Of a stretch of DNA of 64,000 nucleotides, positions 51,275 to 60,490 are shown one piece after another. Origin of the DNA: Variovorax sp. SG517 (GTDB lineage: Bacteria > Pseudomonadota > Gammaproteobacteria > Burkholderiales > Burkholderiaceae_C). The position numbers were made by a program, and so were the translations under genes. The DNA lies in NCBI RefSeq assembly GCF_013376045.1, contig NZ_JABMJG010000001.1:930001-994000 (forward strand), in the 5' to 3' direction. The notes below the pieces were generated by a model. The model saw only the letters and a program-made list of their open reading frames with translations. It searched no databases and was not told the origin of the DNA. Numbering within the stretch: position 1 is the stretch's first letter; every line of letters starts with the position of its first letter.

Positions 51275-51883
51275 ATGACGTTGTTGGAAAACCATCCGGA
51301 GAAGAACATCATTCGCGCCCAGCTGCGGCAGAACGTGCTTCTCAAGGACCTGAGCGAAGCCGACCGCGCCGAGCTGGAAGCCCACCTGGTCATCGTGGAC
51401 GGCAACAAGGGCGAGTTCCTGCTGCACCAGGGCGTGCGGGAGATGGAGCAGTACTTCATCCTCGACGGCATCCTCAAGCGGGTGGTGAGCAACCCGGAGG
51501 GCAAGGAAATGATCCTTCGCTTCGCCGACGAGAACGACATGGAGACGAGCTACGCCGCGCTGCGGCTGGGCACGCCCACGCCCTACGGCATCGTCTGCGT
51601 GACCAAGGCGCGGGTGGCGAGCCTGCCGCTGAAGGAGTGGATCGCCTTCCTGAACAAGCATCCCGAGACCAAGGAGCTGTTCGAGTTCCTGGTGATGCGC
51701 GGCATGAGCGAGATCATGGCGCACACGATCACGCTGCACCTGCTCGATGCCGCGGGGCGCGTGCACCGGTTCATGCGCAAGCACCCGGAGCTGGAAGACC
51801 GGATTCCGAGCAAGGAGCTGGCTTCGTATCTGAATCTGTCAGCGGAAACCCTTAGCCGGCTTCGCAAGCGCGGGAAGATCTGA
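51275..51883 (+). CDS. Crp/Fnr-family transcriptional regulator of oxalate genes
   Basis: 202 residues: an N-terminal cyclic-nucleotide-like effector domain (about 15-115) and a C-terminal helix-turn-helix (about 178-200). The recognition helix reads SAETLSRLRKRG, with the E-x-x-S-R pattern of FNR proteins that bind TTGA-N6-TCAA. The FNR iron-sulfur Cys are absent (only one Cys), so it should not sense oxygen as FNR does. The effector may be oxalate, formyl-CoA or another metabolite. A GTG two codons upstream is an alternative start. Confidence 0.88.
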   Translation: MTLLENHPEKNIIRAQLRQNVLLKDLSEADRAELEAHLVIVDGNKGEFLLHQGVREMEQYFILDGILKRVVSNPEGKEMILRFADENDMETSYAALRLGTPTPYGIVCVTKARVASLPLKEWIAFLNKHPETKELFEFLVMRGMSEIMAHTITLHLLDAAGRVHRFMRKHPELEDRIPSKELASYLNLSAETLSRLRKRGKI

Positions 51884-51890
51884 CCCTGTC

Positions 51891-51921
51891 TTGCTCCCTC
51901 CCCCTCTGGGGGAAGGAGCAA
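51891..51921. terminator. Strong hairpin between convergent genes
   Basis: TTGCTCC...GGAGCAA outer stem with CTCCCCC/GGGGGA inner pairs and a TCT loop, between the regulator and kinase-like gene stops. There is no T run on either side, so efficiency is uncertain. Confidence 0.5.
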
Positions 51922-51925
51922 AAAC

Positions 51926-52762
51926 CTAGGTCTGCTTCGCCGAAGCAAACCGCCGCGTGCTAGCCATCAGCCTCAGCTGGTTGTGCACCCCGCTCACACC
52001 CCGCACTTCCGCAGCCACAGCCTCTGCCTGCGCCCGCTCGTCCGAGTCCAGCACGATGCCGCGCAGCAGCAGCTCACCCTGGTTCGCGGTGATCGTCACG
52101 TTGATATCGCGCGTCGCCTCGTGCTCCTTCAGCGCCGCGCGCACGCGCGCCTCCAGCGCCATGTTGGCGAGCAGCGCGCGCGAGGCCGGCGTTTCCGCGA
52201 ACTCGGGGCGGTTCACCATCAGCCGGATCTGCTCGACGCAGCTTTCCACCGACAGCCGGTCGGTGTTGAGCACCAGGTCGTAGAGCACCGGGTCGCCCCA
52301 GGTCACGCCGAACTGCGCATGCATGCGCGCGGCGTGCGCCTGGTCGCTGCGGCGGATCTCGGCTTCGGCGAACTCGGCGTCGTCGGTCTCGAGGTCGGCC
52401 ATCAGCCATTCGACGCGCTTCTTCATCGAGCGCGTGATGCGTACGCACACCACGTGCGGCACCGGCCGCAGCAGGCAGGTGGCGCCCCAGCCGCGCAGCA
52501 CCACGTTGCCGCGGTCGGCCAGCGCGAAGAGCTCTTCGGCGGTGTAGAGCGCCACGCTGCGTTTGTCGGTGGTCAGGCGCTCCACCAGGCCCGCCTTGCC
52601 GCTGCGCAGCCGGCCGATGAGGCTGGTGGAGACCTGCATCCGGTCGGCCACGTGCTCGATGATCTCGTGGCGCATCACGGCGAGGCCGAGGGTTTCGGCG
52701 AGCTTGAGCGAAACATCCTTCGCGAGGGAACCCATCTCCTGGGTCAGTGCAATCACTGGCAT
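51926..52762 (-). CDS. Cytidylate kinase-like protein fused to a BON domain
   Basis: 278 residues. Residues about 1-190 match the cytidylate kinase-like family (start MPVIALTQEMGSLAKDVSLK, HEIIEHVADRM, GRGW-type LRGWGATCLLRP). Residues about 210-275 form a BON domain (INVTITANQGELLLRGIVLD, GVSGVHNQL), normally a membrane- or protein-binding module. There is no signal peptide. The P-loop is not canonical (QEMGSLAKD), so kinase activity is unproven. It lies 16 bp downstream of tctA and may be part of that operon. ATG follows GAGGAGG. Confidence 0.8.
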   Translation of the reverse strand: MPVIALTQEMGSLAKDVSLKLAETLGLAVMRHEIIEHVADRMQVSTSLIGRLRSGKAGLVERLTTDKRSVALYTAEELFALADRGNVVLRGWGATCLLRPVPHVVCVRITRSMKKRVEWLMADLETDDAEFAEAEIRRSDQAHAARMHAQFGVTWGDPVLYDLVLNTDRLSVESCVEQIRLMVNRPEFAETPASRALLANMALEARVRAALKEHEATRDINVTITANQGELLLRGIVLDSDERAQAEAVAAEVRGVSGVHNQLRLMASTRRFASAKQT

Positions 52763-52778
52763 GTGCTGGCCTCCTCGT

Positions 52779-54311
52779 TCAATCCACCGGCCGCTCGACG
52801 GCGAACTCGTCGGCCTTCTTCGGCTTCTTCACGAAGGCCAGCGCCTTGGAGATCAGCGGCCAGAACAGCAGCACCAGCGCGAGCGTGGTGATGGTGCCCA
52901 CCAGCGGGTTCGAGAACATCACCATCACGTCGCCCTGCGACACCAGCATGGCCTGGCGGAACGAGTCTTCCGCCTTGTCGCCGAGCACCAGCGCCAGCAC
53001 CAGCGGCGCCAGCGGAAAGTCGAGCTTCTTGAAGAGGTAGCCCAGCACGCCGAAGCCCAGCATGAACCAGATGTCGAGCATCGCGTTGTGCACCGTGTAG
53101 GCGCCGATCGCGCAGATCACGATGATCACCGGCGCGATGATCGAGAACGGAATGCGCAGGATCGACGCGAAGAGCGGCACGGTGCTCAGCACCACGATCA
53201 GCCCGACGATGTTGCCCAGGTACATGCTCGCGATGAGGCCCCAGACGAAGTCCTTCTGCTCGACGAAGAGCAGCGGCCCGGGCTGCAGGCCCCAGATCAG
53301 CAGGCCGCCGAGAAGCACCGCGGCGGTGGGCGAGCCGGGAATGCCCAGCGCGAGCATCGGCAGCAGCGCGCTGGTGCCGGCCGCGTGCGCTGCGGTCTCG
53401 GGCGCGACCACGCCTTCGGTCTCGCCGGTGCCGAACTTCGCGCCCTTCTTCGACATCTTCTTGGCGAGGCCGTAGGCCATGAAAGAGGCCGGCGTGGCCC
53501 CGCCGGGCGTGATGCCCATCCATATGCCGATCAGCGAGCTGCGGATGGATGTCATCCAGTAGCGCGGCAACTGCTTCCATGTCTGCCACACCACCCTGGG
53601 GTCGATCTTCGCGCTCTTGCCCGAGAACTTCAGGCCCTCCTCCATCGACAGCAGGATCTCGCCGATGCCGAACAGGCCGATCACCGCGATCAGGAAGTCG
53701 AAGCCGCGCATCAGCTCGGGCTGGCCGAAGGTCAGGCGCAGCTGGCCGGTGACGGTGTCCATGCCCACGCTGGCGAGCGCGAAGCCCAGCGCCATCGACG
53801 CGAGGATCTTGAAGGGCGAGCCCTTGCCCATGCCGACGAAGCTGCAGAAGGTCAGCAGGTACACCGCGAAGAACTCGGGCGAGCCGAACTTGAGCGCGAA
53901 CTTCGCGACCAGCGGCGCGAGGAAGGTGATCATCACCACCGCGAGGAAGGCGCCCACGAAGGACGAAGTGAACGCGGTGGTGAGCGCCGCGCCGGCGTGC
54001 CCGTTCTGCGCCATCGGATAGCCGTCGAAGGTGGTGGCCACCGACCAGGGCTCGCCCGGTATGTTGAACAGGATCGAGGTGATGGCCCCGCCGAAGAGCG
54101 CACCCCAGTAGATGCACGACAGCATGATGATGGCCGAGGTCGGCGACATCGTGAAGGTGAGCGGCAAGAGGATCGCCACGCCGTTGGCGCCGCCGAGCCC
54201 CGGCAGCACGCCGATGAGAACGCCGAGGATGATGCCGAGGAACATCAGGCCGATGTTCATCGGCGAGAGGATCACCGAGAAGCCCTGCATCAGGGCACTG
54301 ATTTCTTCCAT
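52779..54311 (-). CDS. tctA: TctA-type tripartite transporter large membrane subunit
   Basis: 510 residues with about 12 membrane helices and the TctA repeats (GVLIGVLPGLGGANGVAILLP and GIWMGITPGGATPASFMAYG, the GxxxGxxPG signature). It forms the permease with TctB, fed by the periplasmic protein TctC. The substrate is probably a carboxylate. Linkage to oxalate genes and a shared regulatory box suggest oxalate or a related acid. The gap to tctB is 34 bp. Confidence 0.93.
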   Translation of the reverse strand: MEEISALMQGFSVILSPMNIGLMFLGIILGVLIGVLPGLGGANGVAILLPLTFTMSPTSAIIMLSCIYWGALFGGAITSILFNIPGEPWSVATTFDGYPMAQNGHAGAALTTAFTSSFVGAFLAVVMITFLAPLVAKFALKFGSPEFFAVYLLTFCSFVGMGKGSPFKILASMALGFALASVGMDTVTGQLRLTFGQPELMRGFDFLIAVIGLFGIGEILLSMEEGLKFSGKSAKIDPRVVWQTWKQLPRYWMTSIRSSLIGIWMGITPGGATPASFMAYGLAKKMSKKGAKFGTGETEGVVAPETAAHAAGTSALLPMLALGIPGSPTAAVLLGGLLIWGLQPGPLLFVEQKDFVWGLIASMYLGNIVGLIVVLSTVPLFASILRIPFSIIAPVIIVICAIGAYTVHNAMLDIWFMLGFGVLGYLFKKLDFPLAPLVLALVLGDKAEDSFRQAMLVSQGDVMVMFSNPLVGTITTLALVLLFWPLISKALAFVKKPKKADEFAVERPVD

Positions 54312-54345
54312 TTCGCTTGTGCTCCGTGAGTGTTGGGTTCGGTCG

Positions 54346-54867
54346 TCAGTAGCCGAGGAATCGAAGCGGATCGAGCGCGCCCTTGAAGAGCGGCACCTTG
54401 AACCAGACCTCGAACATGCAGAAGAAGAGCGTGTTGACGGCCAGCGCGGCGAACACGCTCTTGAACCACGCGTACTTGCCCAGCACCATCATGAAGAGCG
54501 CGATGTAGATCGCCGATGCCACGTAGATGCCGACGATGGCGATGGCCAGCACGTAGACCGTGGCCGGCACCAGCACCGAGAGCACGCGCCTGAGCTGCAC
54601 CGAGTCGACGAAGACCGCCGTGTTGCGGCTCTTGCCCAGCAGCGACTGGTAGAGGATGCCGGCGCCCGAGATCGTGATGATCACGCCGATGAAGAACGGG
54701 AAGTAGCCGGCGCCGGGGCCGTCGGTGGTCCAGCCGGCGCCGAGCTTGCGCGCCTCGAAGACCACCACCAGGCCGATGACCAGCAGCGCCACCGCGACCG
54801 CCGCCTCTACGAGGTGGGTGGAGATGCCCGTGCGCGCCGGGCCCTCGGATGTTTCGTCGTGCTCCAT
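54346..54867 (-). CDS. tctB: TctB-type tripartite transporter small membrane subunit
   Basis: 173 residues with four hydrophobic segments (about 22-40, 55-75, 90-112, 118-150), as expected for TctB. The start at 54867 (MEHDETSEG) is chosen for length. The gap of 114 bp to the tctC stop is larger than others in the operon. Confidence 0.9.
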   Translation of the reverse strand: MEHDETSEGPARTGISTHLVEAAVAVALLVIGLVVVFEARKLGAGWTTDGPGAGYFPFFIGVIITISGAGILYQSLLGKSRNTAVFVDSVQLRRVLSVLVPATVYVLAIAIVGIYVASAIYIALFMMVLGKYAWFKSVFAALAVNTLFFCMFEVWFKVPLFKGALDPLRFLGY

Positions 54868-54981
54868 GGAGCCCCCATCGTGGTTGTTTGGAAGAAGGAA
54901 ATCGGCGTGCGCTCCTGGCACACGCGCCCGCTGCCGCACGCCGTGCGCGGCAGTCGTCGCAGCCGGCTGGCCCGCGCCGGC

Positions 54982-56013
54982 CTACTTGTTGCTCGCGAGG
55001 AAGCCCGCGTCGGACATCAGCGTGCGGTGCGTGGCCTCGGCCTCGGTGAGCCACTTCGCGAAGGCATCGCCGGTCAGGAAGGTCGGGTTGAAGGCGCCCT
55101 TCTCCATGTACTCCTTCCACTCCGGCGTGGCGGCCACCTTGGTCAGCAGGTCCTTGTAGAAGGCGAGCTGGTCGGGCGTGACGCCCGGCGGCATGAAGAT
55201 GCCGCGCAGCATCGTGTACCTGGTGGGCACGCCCGCTTCCTTGCAGGTGGGGATGTCGTTCCACGACTGCGTGTCGGTGACCTTGGCCTTGAAGGGCATG
55301 CGCTCGTCGTCGAACACGCACAGCGCGCGCAGCTTGCCCGCGCGCCACTGCGCCACCGCCTCGATCGGGTTGTTCACCGTCGACTGCACGTGCCCGCCCA
55401 CCAGTTGCACCGCCACCTCGCCGCCGCCCTTGAAGGGCACGTAGATGAACTTGGTGCCCGTGGCTTTCTCCAGCGCGACCGTGATGATCTGGTCTTCCTG
55501 CTTCGAGCCGGTGCCGGCCATCTTGAACTTGTTCGGCCCCGCGGCCTTCACCGCGCCGATGTAGTCGCCGGCGCTCTTGTAGGGCTCGGAGGCATTGGTC
55601 CACAGCACGAACTGGTCGAGCGCCAGCATCGCGACCGGCGTCATGTCCTTCCAGTTGAAGGGCACGCCGGTGGCCATCGGCGTGGTGAACAGGTTCGACA
55701 GCGAGATGACGATCTTGTGCGGATCGCCCTTCGCCTCCTTCACGGCCAGGAAGCCCTCGGCGCCCGCGCCGCCGGACTTGTTGACGACGATCAACGGCTC
55801 CTTCATCAGCTTGTACTTGATGACGATGCCCTGCAGCAGCCGGCCCATCTGGTCGGCGCCCCCGCCGGTGCCGGCGGGAATCACGAACTCCACCGGCTTG
55901 GTGGGTTCCCATGCGAAGGCGGGCGCGGCGCCGGTGGCCAGCGCCGCAGCAGCGGCAGTGGTGGCGAGGACGGCAGTCGCGCGGCTCAGAACGTTCGAGG
56001 CGATCTTCTTCAT
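54982..56013 (-). CDS. tctC: TctC/Bug-type periplasmic binding protein
   Basis: 343 residues with a signal peptide ending in AFA near residue 34, then the Bug fold: WEPTKPVEFVIPAGTGGGAD at the mature N-terminus and FIYVPFKGGGEVAVQLVGGH in the ligand region. It binds a carboxylate in the periplasm for TctAB. ATG 56013 follows AGGAGACACCCTG. An FNR-type box lies 100 bp upstream, placing tctCBA in the proposed oxalate regulon. Confidence 0.92.
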   Translation of the reverse strand: MKKIASNVLSRATAVLATTAAAAALATGAAPAFAWEPTKPVEFVIPAGTGGGADQMGRLLQGIVIKYKLMKEPLIVVNKSGGAGAEGFLAVKEAKGDPHKIVISLSNLFTTPMATGVPFNWKDMTPVAMLALDQFVLWTNASEPYKSAGDYIGAVKAAGPNKFKMAGTGSKQEDQIITVALEKATGTKFIYVPFKGGGEVAVQLVGGHVQSTVNNPIEAVAQWRAGKLRALCVFDDERMPFKAKVTDTQSWNDIPTCKEAGVPTRYTMLRGIFMPPGVTPDQLAFYKDLLTKVAATPEWKEYMEKGAFNPTFLTGDAFAKWLTEAEATHRTLMSDAGFLASNK

Positions 56014-56112
56014 CAGGGTGTCTCCTGTGTAGTGATTTCGCTCTTTTTTGTTCTTGAATCTGAGCAGAGATGCGAACGGGCACGATGGTGCGCGCCGCCG
56101 ATTCGAGGCGGC

Positions 56113-56126
56113 TTGATCGCGGTCAA
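56113..56126. promoter_or_regulatory. FNR-type box upstream of tctC
   Basis: TTGATCGCGGTCAA: one arm is TTGAT, the other GTCAA. 100 bp before tctC. Slightly weaker than the other four copies. Confidence 0.55.
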
Positions 56127-56266
56127 CTTTTCGAAGATTTCGTATTCGGGTTAGCCCGCGCTGGCGATGCGCACGGGGTTGCCGGTGGCCCCGGCCGGGA
56201 CTGTCATCGCGAACCCTATAAAATCGCGTGCGCACCGCGGCTCGCGCCCCCGTGCATCCCCATCCG

Positions 56267-56341
56267 GTCTTCGTAGTTCAATGGATAGAACGGGGTCCTC
56301 CTAAGACTCAGATACAGGTTCGATTCCTGTCGAAGGCACCA
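56267..56341 (+). tRNA. tRNA-Arg (anticodon CCT)
   Basis: A full cloverleaf: acceptor GTCTTCG/CGAAGGC (one G-T pair), D stem GTTC/GAAC, anticodon stem GGGTC/GACTC with loop CTCCTAA (anticodon CCT, reading AGG), T arm ACAGG-TTCGATT-CCTGT, discriminator A and encoded CCA at 56339-56341. A TATAAA box-like hexamer lies at 56217-56222. Confidence 0.93.
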
Positions 56342-56343
56342 GC

Positions 56344-56372
56344 AAGCCGTTGATGTTCAACGGCTTTTTTTT
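56344..56372 (+). terminator. Intrinsic terminator of tRNA-Arg
   Basis: AAGCCGTTGA-TGT-TCAACGGCTT stem-loop followed by a run of T, directly after the tRNA 3' end. Confidence 0.92.
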
Positions 56373-56422
56373 GGCTGGGACAAGGCCGGGACACGGTTCA
56401 AGAACAGACTGCGAAGGCGGCC

Positions 56423-56500
56423 ATGGACACGTGCCTCTTCTGCGATTGCGACCTCACGCCCGGCAGCGAGGAACACGTCTTTCTTTCAATGAGCAGGCCC
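56423..56500 (+). pseudogene. Possible remnant of an HNH-type gene
   Basis: The N-terminal CxxC (CLFCDC) plus EEHVFLS is the usual opening of a family of small HNH-like proteins. The following codons do not continue a recognisable domain and no downstream Cys pair or HNH core follows. The position next to a tRNA gene fits a decayed accessory insertion. Weak evidence. Confidence 0.25.
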
Positions 56501-56776
56501 GGCGCCGCATATCGAACGAGCTGCGCAAGCTATCCGGTACGGCGCCCCATCCATAGAGAATTTCGCCGGCCGGGATTTCAGCGACTGAAGCAGCGGGGGA
56601 CGATCCAGCCCGCCGGCAGAGCGCCATCGAAAGCTTCGTAGGGCAACTGGCCGTGATCGAACACGGCGGGTCGTGGTCCACCGAGCTGGAACCCGTGTTC
56701 GACGAAGACGCCGGCGCCTTGCGCGGACCCAGGAGCTGAAGCTCTCGCCGGGCTGCCGCGACAACCGGTCCGCGCA

Positions 56777-56824
56777 GGCGCTTGTTACGGGCCGGGCATG
56801 TAGCAACGCTACGTAACAAGCGCC
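56777..56824. promoter_or_regulatory. 13-bp inverted repeat with GTTACG/CGTAAC arms
   Basis: Arms GGCGCTTGTTACG (56777-56789) and CGTAACAAGCGCC (56812-56824) are perfectly complementary around a 22-base loop that itself contains GTAGC-AAC-GCTAC. It lies 170 bp before the second repeat-protein gene. The GTTACG word is shared with the palindrome in front of the first repeat-protein gene. Confidence 0.5.
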
Positions 56825-56994
56825 GAAGCGCGCCCGCCGGAAGGCCTTCCGCTCGACCTCCCAGACCCCTTGCCCGTCAAAAATCCGCAGGCAAATCAAC
56901 AACTTGCACGCAAACGGACGCATCACTGCCGGTTGCACAAAAAAGCGGCACACAAGTTGCCCCGTCAACCAGTCCAACCATCGAGGAGGCTGCC

Positions 56995-59820
56995 ATGACG
57001 GATGCCAACACAACGATTTCTTCGACCGCCGGAGGCGCCGACAGCGGGGTCGCGCCGGTGATCCTCGCGCAATCGACAGTCAGGCCCGTCGCTCCCATGG
57101 GCGCGGCCAGCACCGCCACGGCAGCAGCACCGGCCGCGCCGGCCGGTGTCGGCTCGCTGTCCAACGCCACGCCCGGCACGGTCGTCATGCGCGACGGGGT
57201 GGCGATTCCCGTCTCGGGCAGCCAGACGCTGATGGCCGGGGACCGCGTGATCGTTCCGCAGGACGGCCACGCCAACGTCCTCTTCCCCGGATCGGCCACC
57301 AACAAGGCGCCGCTGGCCGGCGTGTTCACCGGCGGCACCGACGCCACCATCAGTTCGACCAAGCTGGCCAGCGGGCTCGAACAGGTGAACGTGGACGTGG
57401 CTTCCGGCGACCTCGAAGTGACCGCGCCCGACAGCGACGCCGAAGCCGCCGCGCTCGCGGTGAGCAAGAAGACCGCCGCCGGCAGCGGCATCGGGCTGGG
57501 CGAGTTCGCGCTCGGCGCGCTGGGCGCCATCGGGCTCGCGGCCGCGCTGGGCGGAGGGGGCGGCGGCAGCGACAGCGCGGTTCCCTTCTTCGTTCCAGGC
57601 ATCGGCGAAAGCGATGCCGATGCAGACTCCGACGCGGATGCGGACGCCGATGCCGACGCAGATGCGGATGCCGACGCGGACTCCGATGCAGATGCCGACT
57701 CGGACTCGGACTCGGATTCGGATTCGGATTCCGACTCGGATTCCGATTCGGACTCGGATTCCGACGCGGATTCGGACGCAGACGCCGACGCCGACCACCT
57801 GCTCGATCCGGGCGACGGCGCCGTCGGGCATCTGGTCGGCTCCCTCGACAACCTGCTCGGCCTGGGCGGCGGCGGTACGGCAGCCGCAGCGCGCAGCGCC
57901 GCGGTCACGCACTCCGCGGGCACGCTGGGCTCGCTGCTGCCCACGACCGACGGCCTCACCGACCTGGTCGACAACGTGCTCTCGCCCATCGCCGGCAACG
58001 AGTTCAGGCCCAACGATCCGAACGGGTTCGACCCGCTGGACAACACCGTCGACAACATCACCGCCGACCTCGGCGGCGTGCTCACCCCCGTTGTCGACGG
58101 CCTGCTGGGCAACGGATTGACCGGCGCGCTCGTCGGGTCGCTCAACGGCCAGGTCGACTACCTGACCGATGCGCTCAACAACATCCTCGGGAACGTGCTC
58201 GGCAGCGGCGGCCTGCTCGGCGGCGTGACCACCGGCCTGGGCATCGACGGCTTGGTGGACGGCCTGGTCGGCGACGACGGCGTGGTCGGCCAGGTGCTCG
58301 AGGGCCTGCTGGGCGACGGCAGCCTGGTGGGCAGCGTGCTCGGCGAAGACGGGCTGGTCGGGCAGCTGCTGGGGGATGGCGGACTGCTCGGCGGCGTACT
58401 GGGCGGCGATGGTGGTTTGCTCGGTGGCGTGTTGGGAGATGACGGCCTGCTGGGCGGCCTGCTTGGTGGCGACGGTGGTCTGCTCGGTGGCGTCCTGGGC
58501 GACGACGGCCTGCTGGGCGGCGTTCTCGGCGGCGATGGTGGTCTGCTCGGCGGCGTGCTGGGAGACGGCGGTCTGCTGGGCGGCGTTCTCGGCGGCGATG
58601 GAGGCCTGCTTGGCGGCGTACTGGGCGACGATGGTCTGCTGGGCGGCCTGCTCGGCGGTGACGACGGTCTGCTCGGAGGCGTGCTCGGCGGCGACGGCTC
58701 GCTCGCCGGCCTGTTGGGCAGCGACGGTCTCACCGGCGGTTTGCTCGGCGAAGGAGGGCTGGCCGACAGCGTGCTCGGACCCGATGGCGTGGTCGGCGAG
58801 CTGCTGGGCGCCACCCCCTTGGGCGGCCTGCTCGGCGGCGAAGACGGATTGTTGAGCGGCGTACTCGGCGACAACGGCCTGATCGGCGGCCTCCTTGGCG
58901 GAGACGGCTTGCTTGGCGGTGTTCTGGGAGACGACGGCCTGCTGGGCGCCGCTGGTCCGCTGGGCAGCCTGCTCGGTGGTGTCCTGGGCGGCGACGGTCT
59001 GCTGGGTGGCGTGCTCGGTGGTGACGGTGGCTTGCTCGGTGGCGTGCTGGGTGACGACGGTCTGCTGGGCGGTGTCCTCGGCGGCGATGGCGGCCTGCTC
59101 GGCGGCGTGCTGGGGGACGACGGCCTCGTTGGTGGCCTGCTCGGTAGCGTCACCAACGGCGACGCCGGTGCCCTCGTCGGAGGTCTGCTCGGCGAAGACG
59201 GCCTCGTCGGTGGCCTGCTCGGCAGCGTCACCAACGGCGATGCCGGTGGCCTGGTCGGAGGTCTGCTTGGCGAGGACGGCCTCGTGGGCGGCCTGCTCGG
59301 CAGCGTCACCAACGGCGACGCCGGCGGCCTGGTCGGAGGTCTGCTGGGCGAGGACGGCCTTGTGGGCGGCCTGCTCGGTGGCGTGACCGGCGGCGGCAGC
59401 ACCGGCGGCCTGCTGGGCGGCGTGCTCGGCGAAGACGGTGTCGTGAGCAACCTTCTCGGCGATGAAGGACTCGTCGGCAGCGTGCTGGGTGCGGACGGCC
59501 TCGTCGGACACCTGCTCGGCTCGCTCGGTGGCGACGACGGCCCGCTGGCCAACGTGCTGCAGTCGGCAACGAGCGAGGCGACCGCTCCGGCGGCCCACGC
59601 GGCCTCCACTGCCGCGGCTCCGGCCACAGACATCCTGGCGGGCACCAGCGGCACCGTGGCGCCGGTGGTCGAGACGGTGGCGCACGTGGCCGAAAGCGCG
59701 GCCGGTGCCGTCGCCGCGGGCGTGGGCGAAGTCGTGGCGCCGATCACCAGCCAGGTCGAGCAGACGGTGAGCCATGTCGTGAGCCCGGTCACCAACATCC
59801 TGCACGGCCTGCTGGGCTGA
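56995..59820 (+). CDS. Second giant repeat protein with LapA-like N-terminal module
   Basis: 941 residues; ATG 56995 follows GAGGAGGCTGCC. It is a paralogue of the protein at 10720-15444. Residues about 50-200 are nearly the same, including [20 protein letters not shown] (78-97), and the LapG-like site is a canonical TAAG (160-163). An Asp-Ala/Asp-Ser tract (about 205-265), one 90-residue NDPN/QVDYLTD unit (about 320-400), GLLGGVLG repeats and 26-residue [11 protein letters not shown] units follow. The C-terminus [10 protein letters not shown] is identical to the paralogue. No exporter genes are next to it, so it probably uses the type I system at 1737-6524. Confidence 0.75.
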   Translation: MTDANTTISSTAGGADSGVAPVILAQSTVRPVAPMGAASTATAAAPAAPAGVGSLSNATPGTVVMRDGVAIPVSGSQTLMAGDRVIVPQDGHANVLFPGSATNKAPLAGVFTGGTDATISSTKLASGLEQVNVDVASGDLEVTAPDSDAEAAALAVSKKTAAGSGIGLGEFALGALGAIGLAAALGGGGGGSDSAVPFFVPGIGESDADADSDADADADADADADADADSDADADSDSDSDSDSDSDSDSDSDSDSDADSDADADADHLLDPGDGAVGHLVGSLDNLLGLGGGGTAAAARSAAVTHSAGTLGSLLPTTDGLTDLVDNVLSPIAGNEFRPNDPNGFDPLDNTVDNITADLGGVLTPVVDGLLGNGLTGALVGSLNGQVDYLTDALNNILGNVLGSGGLLGGVTTGLGIDGLVDGLVGDDGVVGQVLEGLLGDGSLVGSVLGEDGLVGQLLGDGGLLGGVLGGDGGLLGGVLGDDGLLGGLLGGDGGLLGGVLGDDGLLGGVLGGDGGLLGGVLGDGGLLGGVLGGDGGLLGGVLGDDGLLGGLLGGDDGLLGGVLGGDGSLAGLLGSDGLTGGLLGEGGLADSVLGPDGVVGELLGATPLGGLLGGEDGLLSGVLGDNGLIGGLLGGDGLLGGVLGDDGLLGAAGPLGSLLGGVLGGDGLLGGVLGGDGGLLGGVLGDDGLLGGVLGGDGGLLGGVLGDDGLVGGLLGSVTNGDAGALVGGLLGEDGLVGGLLGSVTNGDAGGLVGGLLGEDGLVGGLLGSVTNGDAGGLVGGLLGEDGLVGGLLGGVTGGGSTGGLLGGVLGEDGVVSNLLGDEGLVGSVLGADGLVGHLLGSLGGDDGPLANVLQSATSEATAPAAHAASTAAAPATDILAGTSGTVAPVVETVAHVAESAAGAVAAGVGEVVAPITSQVEQTVSHVVSPVTNILHGLLG
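57607..57797. repeat. Asp-Ala / Asp-Ser coding hexamer tract
   Basis: About 190 bp of GAC/GAT-GCx and GAC/GAT-TCx hexamers, read as (Asp-Ala)n then (Asp-Ser)n. Shorter and more mixed than the tract at 14455-14820. Confidence 0.88.
59130..59390. repeat. 78-bp tandem repeats in the second giant protein gene
   Basis: Three to four copies of a 26-residue unit, [18 protein letters not shown] then GSVTNGDA. Neighbouring copies differ by a few bases. Confidence 0.8.
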
Positions 59821-59827
59821 GCGGAGC

Positions 59828-59859
59828 GACCTGCCCGCCCGCACGCGGGCACGCAGGTC
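59828..59859. terminator. Hairpin after the second repeat gene
   Basis: GACCTGC...GCAGGTC outer stem with an inner GCCCGC-AC-GCGGGC, 7 bp past the stop. No T run, so it may stabilise the 3' end rather than terminate. Confidence 0.4.
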
Positions 59860-60000
59860 CGCGAGGACGGTGATGCTGTAGGCAGGCGCTCACGTACTTG
59901 CCTTGCCCTGTCCCGCATGAGCGGGCGGCGCGCGGAGTCAATGTGGAGGTTCAGTGGATTTCGGTTCCGGTTCCTCCTCGCGGCGCATTCGTGCGCCGTT

Positions 60001-60028
60001 AAGCGCTCCCTCGAGGAGCGCTTTTTTT
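60001..60028 (+). terminator. Intrinsic terminator
   Basis: AAGCGCTCC-CTCGA-GGAGCGCTT followed by a T run. It is the likely end of the second repeat-protein transcript, about 180 bp past its stop. The rest of 59821-60100 holds no gene I can support. Confidence 0.85.
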
Positions 60029-60100
60029 GCCTGGCTTGCGCTCCATCCGCGCAGCAGCAGCAACACCAACAGCCGGCACGGCCAACCCGCGGCCGCCGCC

Positions 60101-60484
60101 TCAGCGGATCAGGCTCATCGGCGCGACCTGCGGCGTGACCTTCGCCTCGGTCGCCGTCAGCAGCTGGCCGTTCGATTCCTTCCAGCACATGAGGTTGGTG
60201 ATGCCCGATCCGGCCGGGCCCGGGGCCTGTATCGACACCGCCTTCCACCCCTTGCACGCGCCGCCGACGGTGGTGGGCCTGTCGAGGAACACGTAGTCGG
60301 TGCCGGCGTCGATGCGCATCACGCCGGCCACGCCGGGCGGCAAAGGCTTGCGCGCCTGGGCGGCGGCCGCGCATGCGGCCGTGATCATGACGATGCCCAG
60401 GAAGAAGGAACAGATATCGGTGAGCCTCACGCGTCGCGCTCCGATCCTGCTGCCGGGCTGGACATCATTCGCGAGCCGGCCCAT
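60101..60484 (-). CDS. Small secreted protein of unknown function
   Basis: 127 residues if the start at 60484 is right. A hydrophobic segment (about 24-44, ending AQA) looks like a signal peptide with a long N-region; a start nearer VMITAAC is possible. The mature part has two Cys (GGACKGWK and NLMCWKE) and could form a disulfide. I do not recognise it. It starts 6 bp after the plsC stop and so is probably in the same transcript. Confidence 0.6.
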   Translation of the reverse strand: MGRLANDVQPGSRIGARRVRLTDICSFFLGIVMITAACAAAAQARKPLPPGVAGVMRIDAGTDYVFLDRPTTVGGACKGWKAVSIQAPGPAGSGITNLMCWKESNGQLLTATEAKVTPQVAPMSLIR

Positions 60485-60490
60485 GCTGCG

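Larger units (their letters stand above)
56373..56994. other. Eroded region between tRNA-Arg and the second repeat gene
   Basis: About 620 bp without an intact gene. A short plus-strand frame from 56423 reads MDTCLFCDCDLTPGSEEHVF, like the start of small HNH-type proteins, then loses family character within about 25 codons. A further frame reads IEHGGSWSTELEPVFDED and stops at 56737-56739. Both look like decayed genes, but I cannot prove this. A 13-bp inverted repeat (56777-56824) lies closer to the repeat gene. The tRNA 3' end is not duplicated in this stretch. Confidence 0.4.

Noticed and set aside
51275..51883. Oxygen-sensing FNR
   Set aside because: The cluster-binding Cys residues are absent; only the DNA-binding helix is FNR-like.
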